DNA of 52,761 nt from Chloroherpetonaceae bacterium (GTDB lineage: Bacteria > Bacteroidota > Chlorobiia > Chlorobiales > Chloroherpetonaceae), in contig JANQGG010000029.1 of assembly GCA_028277445.1 (NCBI GenBank), forward strand, positions 1-52,761, in the 5' to 3' direction. Position numbers and translations under genes: made by a program. This document shows positions 17,705 through 26,743 of this stretch, piece after piece. The number at the start of each line of letters is the position of its first letter. The first letter of the stretch is position 1. Under the pieces are notes generated by a model. The model made no database searches, had not been told where the DNA came from, and was given only the letters and a program-made list of their open reading frames with translations.

Positions 17705-18913
17705 TTAAATTTTTTCAGCGGTTAAAATGGTTATCGGATTGTGTGAGTTGAGACTTAGGTCTATGGGCTCAAGCACTTTATATCCACTGGCTTTTGCAAC
17801 AGTGTTAAATAACCTGGCATTTTCCGGCTTAACTGCATTGAGCACTACGCGGGCGCCTTGTTTCTGAAGAGGAACCAGGCGTTTAAAAATCTCCAGTAGT
17901 TTTCCACCATGCCCGCCAATAAAGGCAGCGTCGAGCGTAGCGTAAGGTTTGAGCGCCGTTTCGAGCTCAGCCGTCAGAAAATCCGCCATTATGACCTGAA
18001 TACCCGGTACTTTAAAGTTTTGGGTGTTTTCCCGGAAAATAGCTTCACATTCGGGTCGTTTTTCAAAAGCCGCAATCTGCAGGTGGGGGAAAAGCAGTCG
18101 AGCTTCAATTGAGACTGAGCCGGTGCAAAAGCCAATATCAAAAAAAGTGCTCGCTGAATGAAGATTCAATTGCGAAAGGCTCACCAACCGGAACGGCATT
18201 TTGGTGATCATATTCGGCCGGCCGGGCAGGCCCACAAACTGGTGTTCATTGATGCCAAAGTATCTTGTTGGCTCGGCAGTTTGCTTTAAGATCACGCAAT
18301 TCAAATCCTGGAAAGTTATTGTTGTGGCCTCTTCAATGGAGAGCGTGCGAATCTGCTCGTTCGGGCCGCCCAGCGCCTCGCCAACGATCATCTTATACTC
18401 GGAAAAGCCATAGGTTTGAAGTCTCCCGGCAATCTGTTGCGGGGTTTTTCGTTTATCAGTTAAAACACCGATCAAGGGTCTGGAGCGAAGTAATGCCTCA
18501 TCCAGTTCCTGCCAGGAGCGTCCAGTTACAGACGTGTTTTCCATGTTTTGATAAGCCAATCCCAAACGATGGGCCAAGAGTTGCAAGCTGTTAAACGTGG
18601 GGAAATATCGGTAATCGGCATTGGGAAAAGTGCGTTGCAAGGTGGCGCCAAAGCCATAAAACAATGGATCGCCTGAAGCAAACACCAATATCGGTTCCTG
18701 CGTGCCGTCTAATTGATGAAGCACGTCATCGATGGGCGCTTTAATGGTATACCATGTGTAGTCAAGAGGCAAGAGATGCTTTATCAATGCTTTGTGACGC
18801 GCGCCACCAGCAAACACCCGATGCGCCGCGATGGCCTGAATCACTTCGTTGGGAAACTGCGGCTCTGCGGCGTCGTTCAGGCCGACCAATGTAAAGTTGT
18901 GTTTAAACATCAC
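17705..18913 (-). CDS. cobL: Precorrin-6Y C5,15-methyltransferase (decarboxylating)
   Basis: A 402-residue CbiE-CbiT fusion, i.e. CobL. Residues 1-210 form the tetrapyrrole methylase CbiE (ASGDPLFYGFG near 79). Residues 225-402 are the class I methyltransferase CbiT, with the SAM site DIGFCTGSVSIE at 259-270, where the third Gly of the classic DIGxGTG motif is Cys. It methylates C5 and C15 and removes the ring-C acetate carboxyl. It overlaps cobJ-cobH by 11 bases. Confidence 0.92.
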   Translation of the reverse strand: MMFKHNFTLVGLNDAAEPQFPNEVIQAIAAHRVFAGGARHKALIKHLLPLDYTWYTIKAPIDDVLHQLDGTQEPILVFASGDPLFYGFGATLQRTFPNADYRYFPTFNSLQLLAHRLGLAYQNMENTSVTGRSWQELDEALLRSRPLIGVLTDKRKTPQQIAGRLQTYGFSEYKMIVGEALGGPNEQIRTLSIEEATTITFQDLNCVILKQTAEPTRYFGINEHQFVGLPGRPNMITKMPFRLVSLSQLNLHSASTFFDIGFCTGSVSIEARLLFPHLQIAAFEKRPECEAIFRENTQNFKVPGIQVIMADFLTAELETALKPYATLDAAFIGGHGGKLLEIFKRLVPLQKQGARVVLNAVKPENARLFNTVAKASGYKVLEPIDLSLNSHNPITILTAEKI

Positions 18914-20324
18914 GCCCCGGCATCATTTCGGCAGCATCAGCGTAGCTAAATGCGGCGTTAATTATCGTTGCAGCCACCGAGCTGCCACCTTTGCGTCCCT
19001 GGACTATGGCTTTGGGAATACCCGTAAGTGTTTTCAACCGCCATTTCGACTCTTCCACATTCACAAACCCAACCGGTGCGCCTACAATACCAACCGGCTT
19101 GGCCTTTCCTTTTCGGCACAGATCAACCAGTTCAATTAACGCGGTTGGGGCATTGCCGATCACATACAAGGCTTCGGGATGTTCTTTGGCTGCCAAACGA
19201 ATGCCGGCCTGGGTTCGGGTGATGCCTTGCTTTTCGGCCAGTTCCGCTACGCGCGGATCACCGAGGTAACATTTCACCTCGACCTGGTGGCGCGCTATGG
19301 CCGCTTTTCGCAAGCCTGAACTAACCATCGTTACATCCGTGATGATCGTTCCGCCGCCAGCCGTGAGATACTCATGCCAGGTTTTAATAGCGCCATCAGT
19401 GGCAAAAAAGAGCTTCTCGTATTCAAAATCAGCGGTGGTGTGAATGGTGTGAATCATAGCCCACAGGGCATCGGTGGGGTAGTTGTGGCTTGTTAGCTGG
19501 CCATAAATGGTTTGAAAACTTTCCTGCATGATGCTTTGCCCTAGCTTTAAGGCTTGTAATTCTTTTTGATCACGAAGCTGATAGCCACGTGGGGTGACCA
19601 TTTTTTTATGGGTGATATAGGATTGCGAGTTGCCTACAATCAAAAGGCTGAACATATCCACCATTTCGGGATCAATATCCCCAAGGGTTGTGAGCGAGAT
19701 CTCTTCATCACTGCGTGAAACCTGCCTTGCAATGATGACCGGTGTTTTGAGATCGCGGACCTCCAGGAAAAGTTCTTTAAACCGATAGAGTTGCCAAAAA
19801 CGGTTATTGCTTTTCGGGTTAAACACTGCCGTTACAAAATCAGCGCCAGCCGCAGCACGGATTCGTTTCTCGATGGTTTTCCAGGGGGTAAGCAAATCGG
19901 AAAGAGAAATGCTGCAAAAATCGTGGCCCAGCGGCGCCCCGCATTTGGCCGCGGCGGCTTGCATGGCGCTCACCCCCGGCAGAACGGATACCTCAACAGA
20001 GGTGGGTTGTTTTTTATCCCATAATTCCATGATCAACGGCGCCATCCCATAAATACCAGCATCGCCGGAGCTGATAACCGCCACCTGGTGGCCCTGTTTA
20101 GCCAGTTCAAAAGCTTTTTCAGCGCGTTCTGTTTCCTGCTTCATCCCGGTATCCACGCAAATGGCCTTGGGGGGGATTAAATTTGAAATCAAATCCATGT
20201 AATAGTTATAACCCACAACAGCCGAGGCACGCTCAAGTGCGGCTTTAACTTCCGGGGTGATCATGGCCTCGCTCCCGGGGCCCAGACCTAAAACAGTAAT
20301 TTTTCCGGCGTTGGTTTCGTTCAT
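18903..20324 (-). CDS. CobJ-CobH fusion (C17-methyltransferase + methylmutase)
   Basis: A 473-residue fusion. Residues 8-250 are the CobJ/CbiH C17-methyltransferase that contracts the ring (VLGLGPGSEAMITPE near 11, SSGDAGIYGMA at 85-95). Residues 265-473 are the precorrin-8X methylmutase CobH/CbiC, with the catalytic histidine probably His295 in IHTTADFE, and GNAPTALIEL and GAPVGFVN further on. The two steps are not consecutive in the pathway (3B to 4, and 8X to hydrogenobyrinate), so this fusion is not a simple relay. It is co-directional and 13 bases after cobI. Confidence 0.92.
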   Translation of the reverse strand: MNETNAGKITVLGLGPGSEAMITPEVKAALERASAVVGYNYYMDLISNLIPPKAICVDTGMKQETERAEKAFELAKQGHQVAVISSGDAGIYGMAPLIMELWDKKQPTSVEVSVLPGVSAMQAAAAKCGAPLGHDFCSISLSDLLTPWKTIEKRIRAAAGADFVTAVFNPKSNNRFWQLYRFKELFLEVRDLKTPVIIARQVSRSDEEISLTTLGDIDPEMVDMFSLLIVGNSQSYITHKKMVTPRGYQLRDQKELQALKLGQSIMQESFQTIYGQLTSHNYPTDALWAMIHTIHTTADFEYEKLFFATDGAIKTWHEYLTAGGGTIITDVTMVSSGLRKAAIARHQVEVKCYLGDPRVAELAEKQGITRTQAGIRLAAKEHPEALYVIGNAPTALIELVDLCRKGKAKPVGIVGAPVGFVNVEESKWRLKTLTGIPKAIVQGRKGGSSVAATIINAAFSYADAAEMMPGRDV

Positions 20325-20337
20325 TGGGTATCTTGGT

Positions 20338-21096
20338 TTATGGGCTCAATAAAATCAAAAGTGATAAATAGGGGATTTGGCGATGTTTCAGGACGTCAAG
20401 TTGCGTGGTAAAGAACGCATCCGGCGAGCCGATTTTTTCGGCATACACAAATGGTCTGTTTGTGTTCTCCAGGAATGGGGCCAACTCATTACGTATGGTT
20501 GAAAGCTTCATCACCACAATGGTTTCAAACCGCTCTAACTCTGCCTGGATATCTTTTAAGGAACTGAGTTGTGAAAAGATGGCGACGCTATCTTTTTGCG
20601 CAGCCAGTAGGATTTGAGCTTCGGCGCCGGCAGCAATAAATGCGGGCACACCGGCAATGAGTTCAACTGGTACGTTACTTGCCTGACATTTTTCCAGCAA
20701 GTAGCCAAAGGTGCTGTAAAAGCTGATATCGCCTTCTGCGCAAATCACCACATCCAGTCCGGCTTGGAAATCGGCACGGATCATCTCAAAATATTTATCG
20801 TAGGCTTGTTGGGCAAGCGAGCGATTTTTGTTCATGGGAATCATCATTTCGCACAATGTTTCGGGGTTCAAATCGTAGCTGTTAAGAATATCCAACGCAT
20901 AGCTGGCGCTTTGCCCCGAAGTAGAAACGCTTCCCGGATAATATATTTTTTGCGCTGTTTTCAAGCGGTTCAGGCCTTTAACGGTAATCAGTTCCGGATC
21001 GCCTGGTCCTAATGCAACACCGGTGATGCTGCCTTTATGTATTGCTGCGTGTTGAGTCAATTCTTTGATAATTACGTTTCTTGAAAAAATACTCAA
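20338..21096 (-). CDS. cobI: Precorrin-2 / cobalt-factor-II C20-methyltransferase
   Basis: A 252-residue SAM-dependent tetrapyrrole methylase of the CobI/CbiL type. [18 protein letters not shown] is near residue 24, and AEGDISFYSTFGYL marks the substrate region. It adds the C20 methyl that is later lost with ring contraction. With CbiX just upstream in the transcript, the likely substrate is cobalt-factor II. It lies 4 bases after cbiX and 13 before cobJ-cobH. Confidence 0.92.
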   Translation of the reverse strand: MSIFSRNVIIKELTQHAAIHKGSITGVALGPGDPELITVKGLNRLKTAQKIYYPGSVSTSGQSASYALDILNSYDLNPETLCEMMIPMNKNRSLAQQAYDKYFEMIRADFQAGLDVVICAEGDISFYSTFGYLLEKCQASNVPVELIAGVPAFIAAGAEAQILLAAQKDSVAIFSQLSSLKDIQAELERFETIVVMKLSTIRNELAPFLENTNRPFVYAEKIGSPDAFFTTQLDVLKHRQIPYLSLLILLSP

Positions 21097-21100
21097 TTAT

Positions 21101-21967
21101 TCAGTGATGATGATGCCCATGGTGATGGTGGCCATGTCCATGATCATGATTATGTGCATGATCGTGATGATGCGCAGCATGCGGATCAAATTCATCCATC
21201 AGGTTGATCTGGCCATGTTCCACCCGCTCAATGGCTTGTTCAACCGTTGTGCATAGCAGGTCGTGATTTCCCAGCGGCGGTGTAATAAAGACTTCTTTTG
21301 GTGAAAATGATTTAAATCTCTCGGTTGCCGCTTGAATGCGTTCTAAATACACCCCGCTAAAAAACGTGAGCGGTACAATAATGACTCGCGAGTGAGGTAA
21401 CCACTTAATCAATTGAAGGACATCTGAAATAGATGGCCAGGCCATACGGCTTATAAATCCGTACGTGGCAAATCCAAGCCGGGATTTTTCCCAGATAAGC
21501 CGAGTAAGCTTGGCTGCATCACCGTTTGCTTCGGCTACCGACGCACCGATTGGAGCAGCCAAAAGTAAGGTGTCTTTTTTATCATGATCTTCAAGCGCCG
21601 GGCACGTTTGCATAATCCGCTCTATGGCCAGATCCACAACCCTTTCAACCGGGCCCAGGAAACTACCCAAGCGAATGGTTAAACTGGGAAATTTCTTTTG
21701 GTACTCATGCATCATGCCCGGTATATCGTATTTCAGGTGCACCCCGGTAAAAAGTAGCAAGGGTTGGGCTACAATCTCCCGAACGCCTTGCTCGTATAGC
21801 TTTGCTATAGCTGTTTCGTAAGTGGGTTCGGAGAGTTCTAAAAAACCGCCTTCAATCAATTGATCGGGATGCCGTTTTTTTAAGGTCTCTACAAAGTTTA
21901 AAAATGCCTGAGCGCCTTCGGGACGTCGTGTGCCGTGGCCACAAATCAACCAAGCTTTTGGTATCAT
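21101..21967 (-). CDS. cbiX: Sirohydrochlorin cobaltochelatase, long form, His-tail
   Basis: A 288-residue long-form CbiX with two chelatase half-domains. The N-terminal half has the active-site GHGTRR (His11) and a downstream GVHLKYDIPGMM; the second half is degenerate. It inserts cobalt into sirohydrochlorin without ATP, the first step of the early-cobalt route. The C-terminus is an unusual tail in which 17 of the last 26 residues are His (with Asp, Gly, Ala and Asn), a plausible cobalt or nickel store. It overlaps cobA by 4 bases. Confidence 0.92.
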   Translation of the reverse strand: MIPKAWLICGHGTRRPEGAQAFLNFVETLKKRHPDQLIEGGFLELSEPTYETAIAKLYEQGVREIVAQPLLLFTGVHLKYDIPGMMHEYQKKFPSLTIRLGSFLGPVERVVDLAIERIMQTCPALEDHDKKDTLLLAAPIGASVAEANGDAAKLTRLIWEKSRLGFATYGFISRMAWPSISDVLQLIKWLPHSRVIIVPLTFFSGVYLERIQAATERFKSFSPKEVFITPPLGNHDLLCTTVEQAIERVEHGQINLMDEFDPHAAHHHDHAHNHDHGHGHHHHGHHHH

Positions 21968-22740
21968 ATCAAAGAAGATGTTGAGTTAGAATGCAATAAT
22001 AAATGTTCTACAGGTTTGGCATGCTCGCCGATCAGGAAAATTGCCGGTGTTTTTAACTCCTGTTGGGTTAAAGTTTCGCATATCGTTTCAAGCGTTCCGC
22101 AAATTAGGCTTTGATCAGGGTAAGAGACACGGGAAATTGCGCATATTGTAGTGGCTCCGCTAATGCCCGCCTCTTGCAAGCGCAAAACGATATTTTCTAA
22201 ATTTTTCAATCCCATGTAAAGCACCAAAGGGGAGCCGGATTTAATGAGTTCAGCAACGGCTTTCATGTGCTCAAAATCGTAGTTGGCAGTGTGCCCGGTA
22301 CAAAACAGCACCGATGTGGTTTTATGGCGTTCGGTGATGGGAACATGGCATAGATTCGCCGCTGCAATGCCCGCCGTAATGCCGGGAACCACTTCCACCT
22401 CCAGATCAGCTTCCAAAAGCGCACGGACTTCTTCAACACCTCTACCGAACATAAACGGATCGCCCGATTTAAGCCTTACGCAGGCCTTACCCGATTTGGC
22501 GTGTTCAATGAGCAACCGGTTAATATCGTTTTGACGCAAGGTTTGATCCTGCTTATCACCTAACCGTTTACCCACGTAAATTTTTTCAGCGTTTTTTGGA
22601 ATTAAAGCTAAAACCTCTTCGGATATCAGCGAATCATAAAGCACCACATCGGCAGCCTGGAGCCGTTTGAGTGCTTTTAAGGTGAGCAACTCCACATCAC
22701 CCGGCCCGGCGCCAATTAATGATACTTTTCGGTTAGGCAT
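21964..22740 (-). CDS. cobA: Uroporphyrinogen-III C-methyltransferase (SUMT)
   Basis: A 258-residue SUMT with VSLIGAGPGDVELLTLKAL at the N-terminus and RLKSGDPFMFGRGVEEV near residue 95. It makes precorrin-2 by methylating C2 and C7 of uroporphyrinogen III, feeding both sirohaem and corrin synthesis. It is a single domain without a fused CysG dehydrogenase, so precorrin-2 oxidation to sirohydrochlorin must be done elsewhere. Its stop overlaps the cbiX start by 4 bases, linking the two entry steps. Confidence 0.94.
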   Translation of the reverse strand: MPNRKVSLIGAGPGDVELLTLKALKRLQAADVVLYDSLISEEVLALIPKNAEKIYVGKRLGDKQDQTLRQNDINRLLIEHAKSGKACVRLKSGDPFMFGRGVEEVRALLEADLEVEVVPGITAGIAAANLCHVPITERHKTTSVLFCTGHTANYDFEHMKAVAELIKSGSPLVLYMGLKNLENIVLRLQEAGISGATTICAISRVSYPDQSLICGTLETICETLTQQELKTPAIFLIGEHAKPVEHLLLHSNSTSSLI

Positions 22741-22761
22741 AGTTCTCGACTGTATTTAGGT

Positions 22762-23643
22762 TTATTGGTTATCAGATTTTGAAAAAGAAAATGCGCTAGG
22801 CGTTAGCTGCCAGGCTTCTGGAATTTCTAGCATAAGCAGGGGATTAGGGTAAATAAATCGATAATTCAGCATTGACATCAATTTTCCACTGCTGATGACT
22901 TTTATGTCAGGTTTTTTGGCTCGCTCACTAAAATTTGGACTTGGTTGATGATTTAATTTAAAGGCTTTGGCGTAATATTGCCGGCGCATCGGATGCAATG
23001 GCGCGCAGGCGTTGAAAGTTTCACCCCAAATGTCTTTTTGTATGATCTGATACATGATCTCAATCGCATCATCGCGATGAATAATATTTAAGGGTTGATG
23101 CACATCACGTTTGAATCCCCGGTTTAACAAGCGAACGGGATGCCTCTCGTAGCCCACCAAACCACCAAATCGAACCACCGTTGTTTGAAATGTCTGACAA
23201 TTATTCAAAGTAAGTTCAGCCTGAAGCAACGCTTTGCCAGAGGGTGAAGTCGGATTTATTGCATCAGCTTCATAAATGGTTCTATCTAAAGCCGGATAAA
23301 CCGACGTTGAACTGATAAACAGAACCTGCTTTACGGTTGAGTGGCTTAACGCTTCAAGAATCGACTGGATTTGCGCATCGTAAAATGCTGTGTTGCTTTC
23401 AAGTATTTTGGGCGGCAAGCTGAGAACGAGGGTATCGCATTGGAAAAAGCGATCCAGTTCTTGGCCTGTGAGTTCCGGCTTCAACTCCAGCTTAATGCCT
23501 TGGATGCCAAGTTCATTCAGGCCCTGAAGGCTTTCTTTTGTTCGGGTTGAGCCGAAAACCTTGTAGCCACGGCTTATAAGTAATTGGCCCAAGGCCCGGC
23601 CAAGCCATCCACATCCTAAAATACTAACGGCGCTATTCATCAT
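22762..23643 (-). CDS. NAD(P)-binding SDR/epimerase, YeeZ-like
   Basis: A ~293-residue extended SDR-like protein with an N-terminal Rossmann motif (SILGCGWLGRAL), a GSTRT turn and an SSTSVYP motif that holds the usual Ser and Tyr. It resembles YeeZ-type NAD-dependent epimerases of unknown substrate. I start at ATG 23643, preceded by AGGAG ten bases away. The frame is open to 23676, inside cbiO. It lies between cbiO and cobA in the same direction, overlapping cbiO by 11 bases, so it is expressed with the cobalt and cobalamin genes. No known corrin step needs such an enzyme. A substrate role is open. Confidence 0.75.
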   Translation of the reverse strand: MMNSAVSILGCGWLGRALGQLLISRGYKVFGSTRTKESLQGLNELGIQGIKLELKPELTGQELDRFFQCDTLVLSLPPKILESNTAFYDAQIQSILEALSHSTVKQVLFISSTSVYPALDRTIYEADAINPTSPSGKALLQAELTLNNCQTFQTTVVRFGGLVGYERHPVRLLNRGFKRDVHQPLNIIHRDDAIEIMYQIIQKDIWGETFNACAPLHPMRRQYYAKAFKLNHQPSPNFSERAKKPDIKVISSGKLMSMLNYRFIYPNPLLMLEIPEAWQLTPSAFSFSKSDNQ

Positions 23644-24505
23644 GGGACAAATTCTCCTGAATTTTGATAAGCGCATGTTTCAATTCTTTGCGAGCTTCCG
23701 AAATCGTTAAGGCCAGCTCCTGGAACTCAAAGCCATCGTGAGTTTCTAATGTTTTCATCAGCTCCCCGATCCGGGTTAAACGAAGTCCGGCATTTTGGAG
23801 CATCTCGGTTTGGTGAAACATATCCTTTACAGTGCCCTGAAACAGCACCCGGCCTTCACTCAGCACAATCGCATTGTGGCACTGCATGGCTACCAGGTCT
23901 AAATCGTGGGTGGCCATAATCAGGGTCAGGCCAAGTTCGCGCGCTAAATTGGTAAGCAAAGCAATAATTTCGATTTCACCTTGCGGATCTAAACCTGAAG
24001 TCGGTTCATCCAGCAGCATCACATCAGGTTGCATGACTAAAACACCGGCAATGGCGATGCGTTTTTTTTGCCCGAAACTCAGCCAGTGAGTGGGTTTGTT
24101 TTGCAACGCGCTGATACCGGTTTTTTGCATGATGTCTTCCGCACGCCGGCGTATCTCGTTTTCCGGCAAGCCTAAGTTCATCAATCCAAATGAAATATCT
24201 TCAAACACACTGGCGGAAAACAGTTGGGTATCGGGTGATTGAAACACCATACCAACTTGCTTTCGAAGCGCTAAAAGATCTTTGGCTTGGTATGAAATTG
24301 ATTCGTTGTTAAATCGAACGGTGCCTGTCGAAGGTTTTAAAATGCCATTAAACGTCAAGAGCAGGGAAGACTTGCCGGCGCCATTTCCCCCTAAAATAGC
24401 CGTTGTTTTCCCTCGCTCAATTTCTACCGAAACATCCGACAAGGCAGTGGTGCCATCAGCGTAACAAATACTCAGGTTATGTGTGGATATAATTGATGAA
24501 CTCAT
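23633..24505 (-). CDS. cbiO: Cobalt ECF transporter ATPase
   Basis: A 290-residue ABC ATPase. Walker A is GGNGAGKS at 39-46, the Q-loop FQSPDTQLF near 88, the signature LSFGQKKR at 142-149 (LSFGQ is usual for CbiO), and Walker B LLDEPTSGLD from 164. It powers the CbiMNQO cobalt importer from the cytoplasmic face. A C-terminal extension of ~50 helical residues is present. It follows cbiQ by 24 bases. Nickel is a possible alternative substrate, but the cobalamin context favours cobalt. Confidence 0.93.
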   Translation of the reverse strand: MSSSIISTHNLSICYADGTTALSDVSVEIERGKTTAILGGNGAGKSSLLLTFNGILKPSTGTVRFNNESISYQAKDLLALRKQVGMVFQSPDTQLFSASVFEDISFGLMNLGLPENEIRRRAEDIMQKTGISALQNKPTHWLSFGQKKRIAIAGVLVMQPDVMLLDEPTSGLDPQGEIEIIALLTNLARELGLTLIMATHDLDLVAMQCHNAIVLSEGRVLFQGTVKDMFHQTEMLQNAGLRLTRIGELMKTLETHDGFEFQELALTISEARKELKHALIKIQENLSHDE

Positions 24506-24529
24506 TCAAAGTTGTTTAGCTAATCAACA

Positions 24530-25300
24530 TTAAGCTGTGAAATAAACTGAAATAATCAGGCTATAGAGCACAGCAGGCATTACAAATCCTAGTACCGGTG
24601 TTGACTGTGTTGTTGGGTTTAATACCGTAAGCTCTCCCTGGTAGCCTCTGGATTCCAACGCTGTAAATTGCTCCGAAGCCAGATGATGCGAGCGTACAAA
24701 CATCCGAAAGACTAATGTTGAAAACGAGCGATATCGGCTTTTTATGGTAGCGTTGCTTAAGCGTGAAACCTGCGCCGTATGGATGGTTTCAGCCGTTTCA
24801 ATCAGCAAAAAAATAAAGCGATACATCATGCTCATCAGTTCGCAAATCAGTTTTGGGACCTTTAATTGATAAAAAGTTCGAAGCAAATCGCCCAGCGGTG
24901 TGGTTAAGGCTAAAAAATACAAGCACGATACCGCAGCCAGTGCATTTAAGCCAATATGAAAGCTTTTATTTAAGCCATTGGGCGTTACGCCAAAATAAAA
25001 ACCAAACATGTTGATCCACCATGTAAAGGTTTCGTTTTCGGAAGACCATTCCACTAAAACGCCAAGAAGTCCAAGCGTTAAAAAAATAGCAGGCAGCGTC
25101 ATCAATTTCAGCCAAACCCAAAACGAGGTGCGCCCGAATCCAACCACTAACACGCACATGCTAAGTAGTATCACTATAGAGATGCTGGGGCGATTGACCC
25201 ATAAACCGAACAATAGTGGCGGAAAAGCAATAAAGAGCTTCTGAATCGGATGCAACGCTCTTAACTTTGAGCTGTATGCATAAGCATCCAAATTAAGCAT
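24530..25300 (-). CDS. cbiQ: Cobalt ECF transporter T component
   Basis: A 256-residue membrane protein with about five to six hydrophobic helices and the coupling motif region near QVSRLSNATIKSRYRS, followed by AxxEQFTALESRG, both typical of CbiQ/EcfT proteins. It couples CbiM to the CbiO ATPase. Its start overlaps the cbiN stop by 8 bases and its stop is 24 bases before cbiO, consistent with a cbiMNQO operon. Confidence 0.92.
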   Translation of the reverse strand: MLNLDAYAYSSKLRALHPIQKLFIAFPPLLFGLWVNRPSISIVILLSMCVLVVGFGRTSFWVWLKLMTLPAIFLTLGLLGVLVEWSSENETFTWWINMFGFYFGVTPNGLNKSFHIGLNALAAVSCLYFLALTTPLGDLLRTFYQLKVPKLICELMSMMYRFIFLLIETAETIHTAQVSRLSNATIKSRYRSFSTLVFRMFVRSHHLASEQFTALESRGYQGELTVLNPTTQSTPVLGFVMPAVLYSLIISVYFTA

Positions 25301-25598
25301 GGGTGTGATCCTTTGGTTTGTTTCGACCTTTTAAATATCCTAGCCCGTAGCCAATAATACCAGCGCCAATGGCTGCTTGTAGAGAAAACAGCATGCTTTC
25401 AATTTCACCGCTTGGCGGTTCCCACAACGGCTCAAACCAGGGTTCGTATTCCGGTTGGACTTCAGTTACCATTTCTTTAGCTTTGCCGTCAGCGCCGCCA
25501 AATTCAGCGTTTTTGTTAAACAATAGCGGGAAAATGGTAATCCCTATAACCATTGCAATCAGTAATAACGGTGTGATTATGTTTTTACTTTTCATCAT
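25293..25598 (-). CDS. cbiN: Cobalt transporter auxiliary protein CbiN
   Basis: A 101-residue protein with two membrane helices, one near residues 8-26 and one near 68-90, and between them the family motif (FGGADGKAKEM, then EPLWEPPSGEIESMLFSLQ). CbiN assists CbiM in cobalt loading. It overlaps cbiM by one base and cbiQ by eight. Two ATG codons in tandem (25598 and 25595) are possible starts. Confidence 0.93.
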   Translation of the reverse strand: MMKSKNIITPLLLIAMVIGITIFPLLFNKNAEFGGADGKAKEMVTEVQPEYEPWFEPLWEPPSGEIESMLFSLQAAIGAGIIGYGLGYLKGRNKPKDHTHA

Positions 25599-26338
25599 TA
25601 TCCCTCAGCCATTTCGAAATTAAGTTCTTGTAATTCGGGTTTACTGTAAGTTAAAAGGGCATTTAGAATCAAGACGGTTAGAAGGCCTTCAACCACAGCC
25701 AGCGGAATTTGAGTGAGTGCAAAAATGCTCATAAACTTTAGCGCTGAAGCCATCACGCCACCGTTTTCCGCTGGAAAAGCCAGCGCCAATTGCAAGGAGG
25801 TTGTGATATAAGTCATCAGGTTGCCTAGCGCTGCGCCCAAAAATGCGGCTACAGAAGTGTTTCCCGAAAACTGTTTTATAAGTTTATAGACGGCGTAAGT
25901 TACAATAGGGCCAACCACAGCCATTGAAACCGCATTGGCGCCTAAAGTTGTCAGTCCGCCATGAGCCATAAGCAATGCCTGAAATAAAAGCACAATACTT
26001 CCCAAAACACTCATCACCATTGGGCCAAAGAGAATGGCGCCCAACCCAACACCGGTGGGGTGAGAGCAGCTTCCGGTTACCGATGGCAGTTTAAGCGCCG
26101 AAAGTACAAATACAAAAGCGCCGGCCATTGCCAATAACAGCTTAAGTTTTGGACGGTTATTAACGGTTTTTTTAATTGCCAACAATCCGGCAATTTGAAA
26201 CGGCAAGGCCACGGCCCACCAGGCAATACTCCAACCCGGAGGGAGGAATCCTTCCATAATGTGCATGGCAAAAGCTTCGGCAGGTAAAACCATTACTAAC
26301 AAGCCTGCCAACAAGGTTAAAACGTTTTTTGATGTCAT
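25598..26338 (-). CDS. cbiM: Cobalt ECF transporter substrate-binding CbiM
   Basis: A 246-residue membrane protein. A cleavable signal (cut after AFA, residue 24) exposes an N-terminal [10 protein letters not shown], in which the second-position His is a metal ligand in characterised CbiM/NikM. Several further hydrophobic helices and the [18 protein letters not shown] segment match CbiM. It binds Co2+ at the outer face of the inner membrane. It is first in cbiMNQO, after a 405-base gap from cobN1 that holds palindromic repeats. Confidence 0.93.
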   Translation of the reverse strand: MTSKNVLTLLAGLLVMVLPAEAFAMHIMEGFLPPGWSIAWWAVALPFQIAGLLAIKKTVNNRPKLKLLLAMAGAFVFVLSALKLPSVTGSCSHPTGVGLGAILFGPMVMSVLGSIVLLFQALLMAHGGLTTLGANAVSMAVVGPIVTYAVYKLIKQFSGNTSVAAFLGAALGNLMTYITTSLQLALAFPAENGGVMASALKFMSIFALTQIPLAVVEGLLTVLILNALLTYSKPELQELNFEMAEG

Positions 26339-26743
26339 GGCATCTTAATTTTTAATCATGATTATACGACCCATCGAAACACTACGGTTTCTTGAATGCG
26401 TTTTAAGTTTTAAGCAAGTCATCGCAAGTCTGGCATTTTGAACGTCAAAAACACAACTAAGTAATGACGAATTCATTAATTTAAGTTCATCAACCAACCA
26501 GGTCATGCCTGCGCAAGCAGGCATCTATAGGCTCCTGCTTTCGCAGGAGCGACACACATTTAAAGTATTCCGTCATTGAAAACTTTATTAGGCATTTCTT
26601 TTTTCTCACCCCGGCCATCTCCCTTTGGGGGAAGATTTAGATGATGGCGAAAATTGATTTCTATTGACCACAAATCACCTGCATTCTAATCATATAAGCA
26701 TTTTAGCATTTAACAGAAAATGAATTTGGCAACATACTATGGG
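26339..26743. repeat. Gap with tandem palindromes between cobN1 and cbiM
   Basis: This 405-base spacer has no gene. It holds two consecutive hairpins: ATGCCTGC/GCAGGCAT (26505-26524, loop GCAA) and GCTCCTGC/GCAGGAGC (26531-26550, loop TTTC). A CTCACCCCGGCCATCTCCC-type fragment near 26606 resembles the edge of another dispersed repeat. The hairpins lack T-runs in the reverse direction, so they look like intergenic repeat units rather than a terminator, although they could stabilise the mRNA end. A promoter for cbiM may also lie here. No cobalamin riboswitch is seen. Confidence 0.7.

Noticed and set aside
26339-26743. Possible cobalamin riboswitch upstream of cbiM
   Set aside because: The hairpins there are simple 8-bp palindromes; the B12-box order seen at 52112-52287 is absent.
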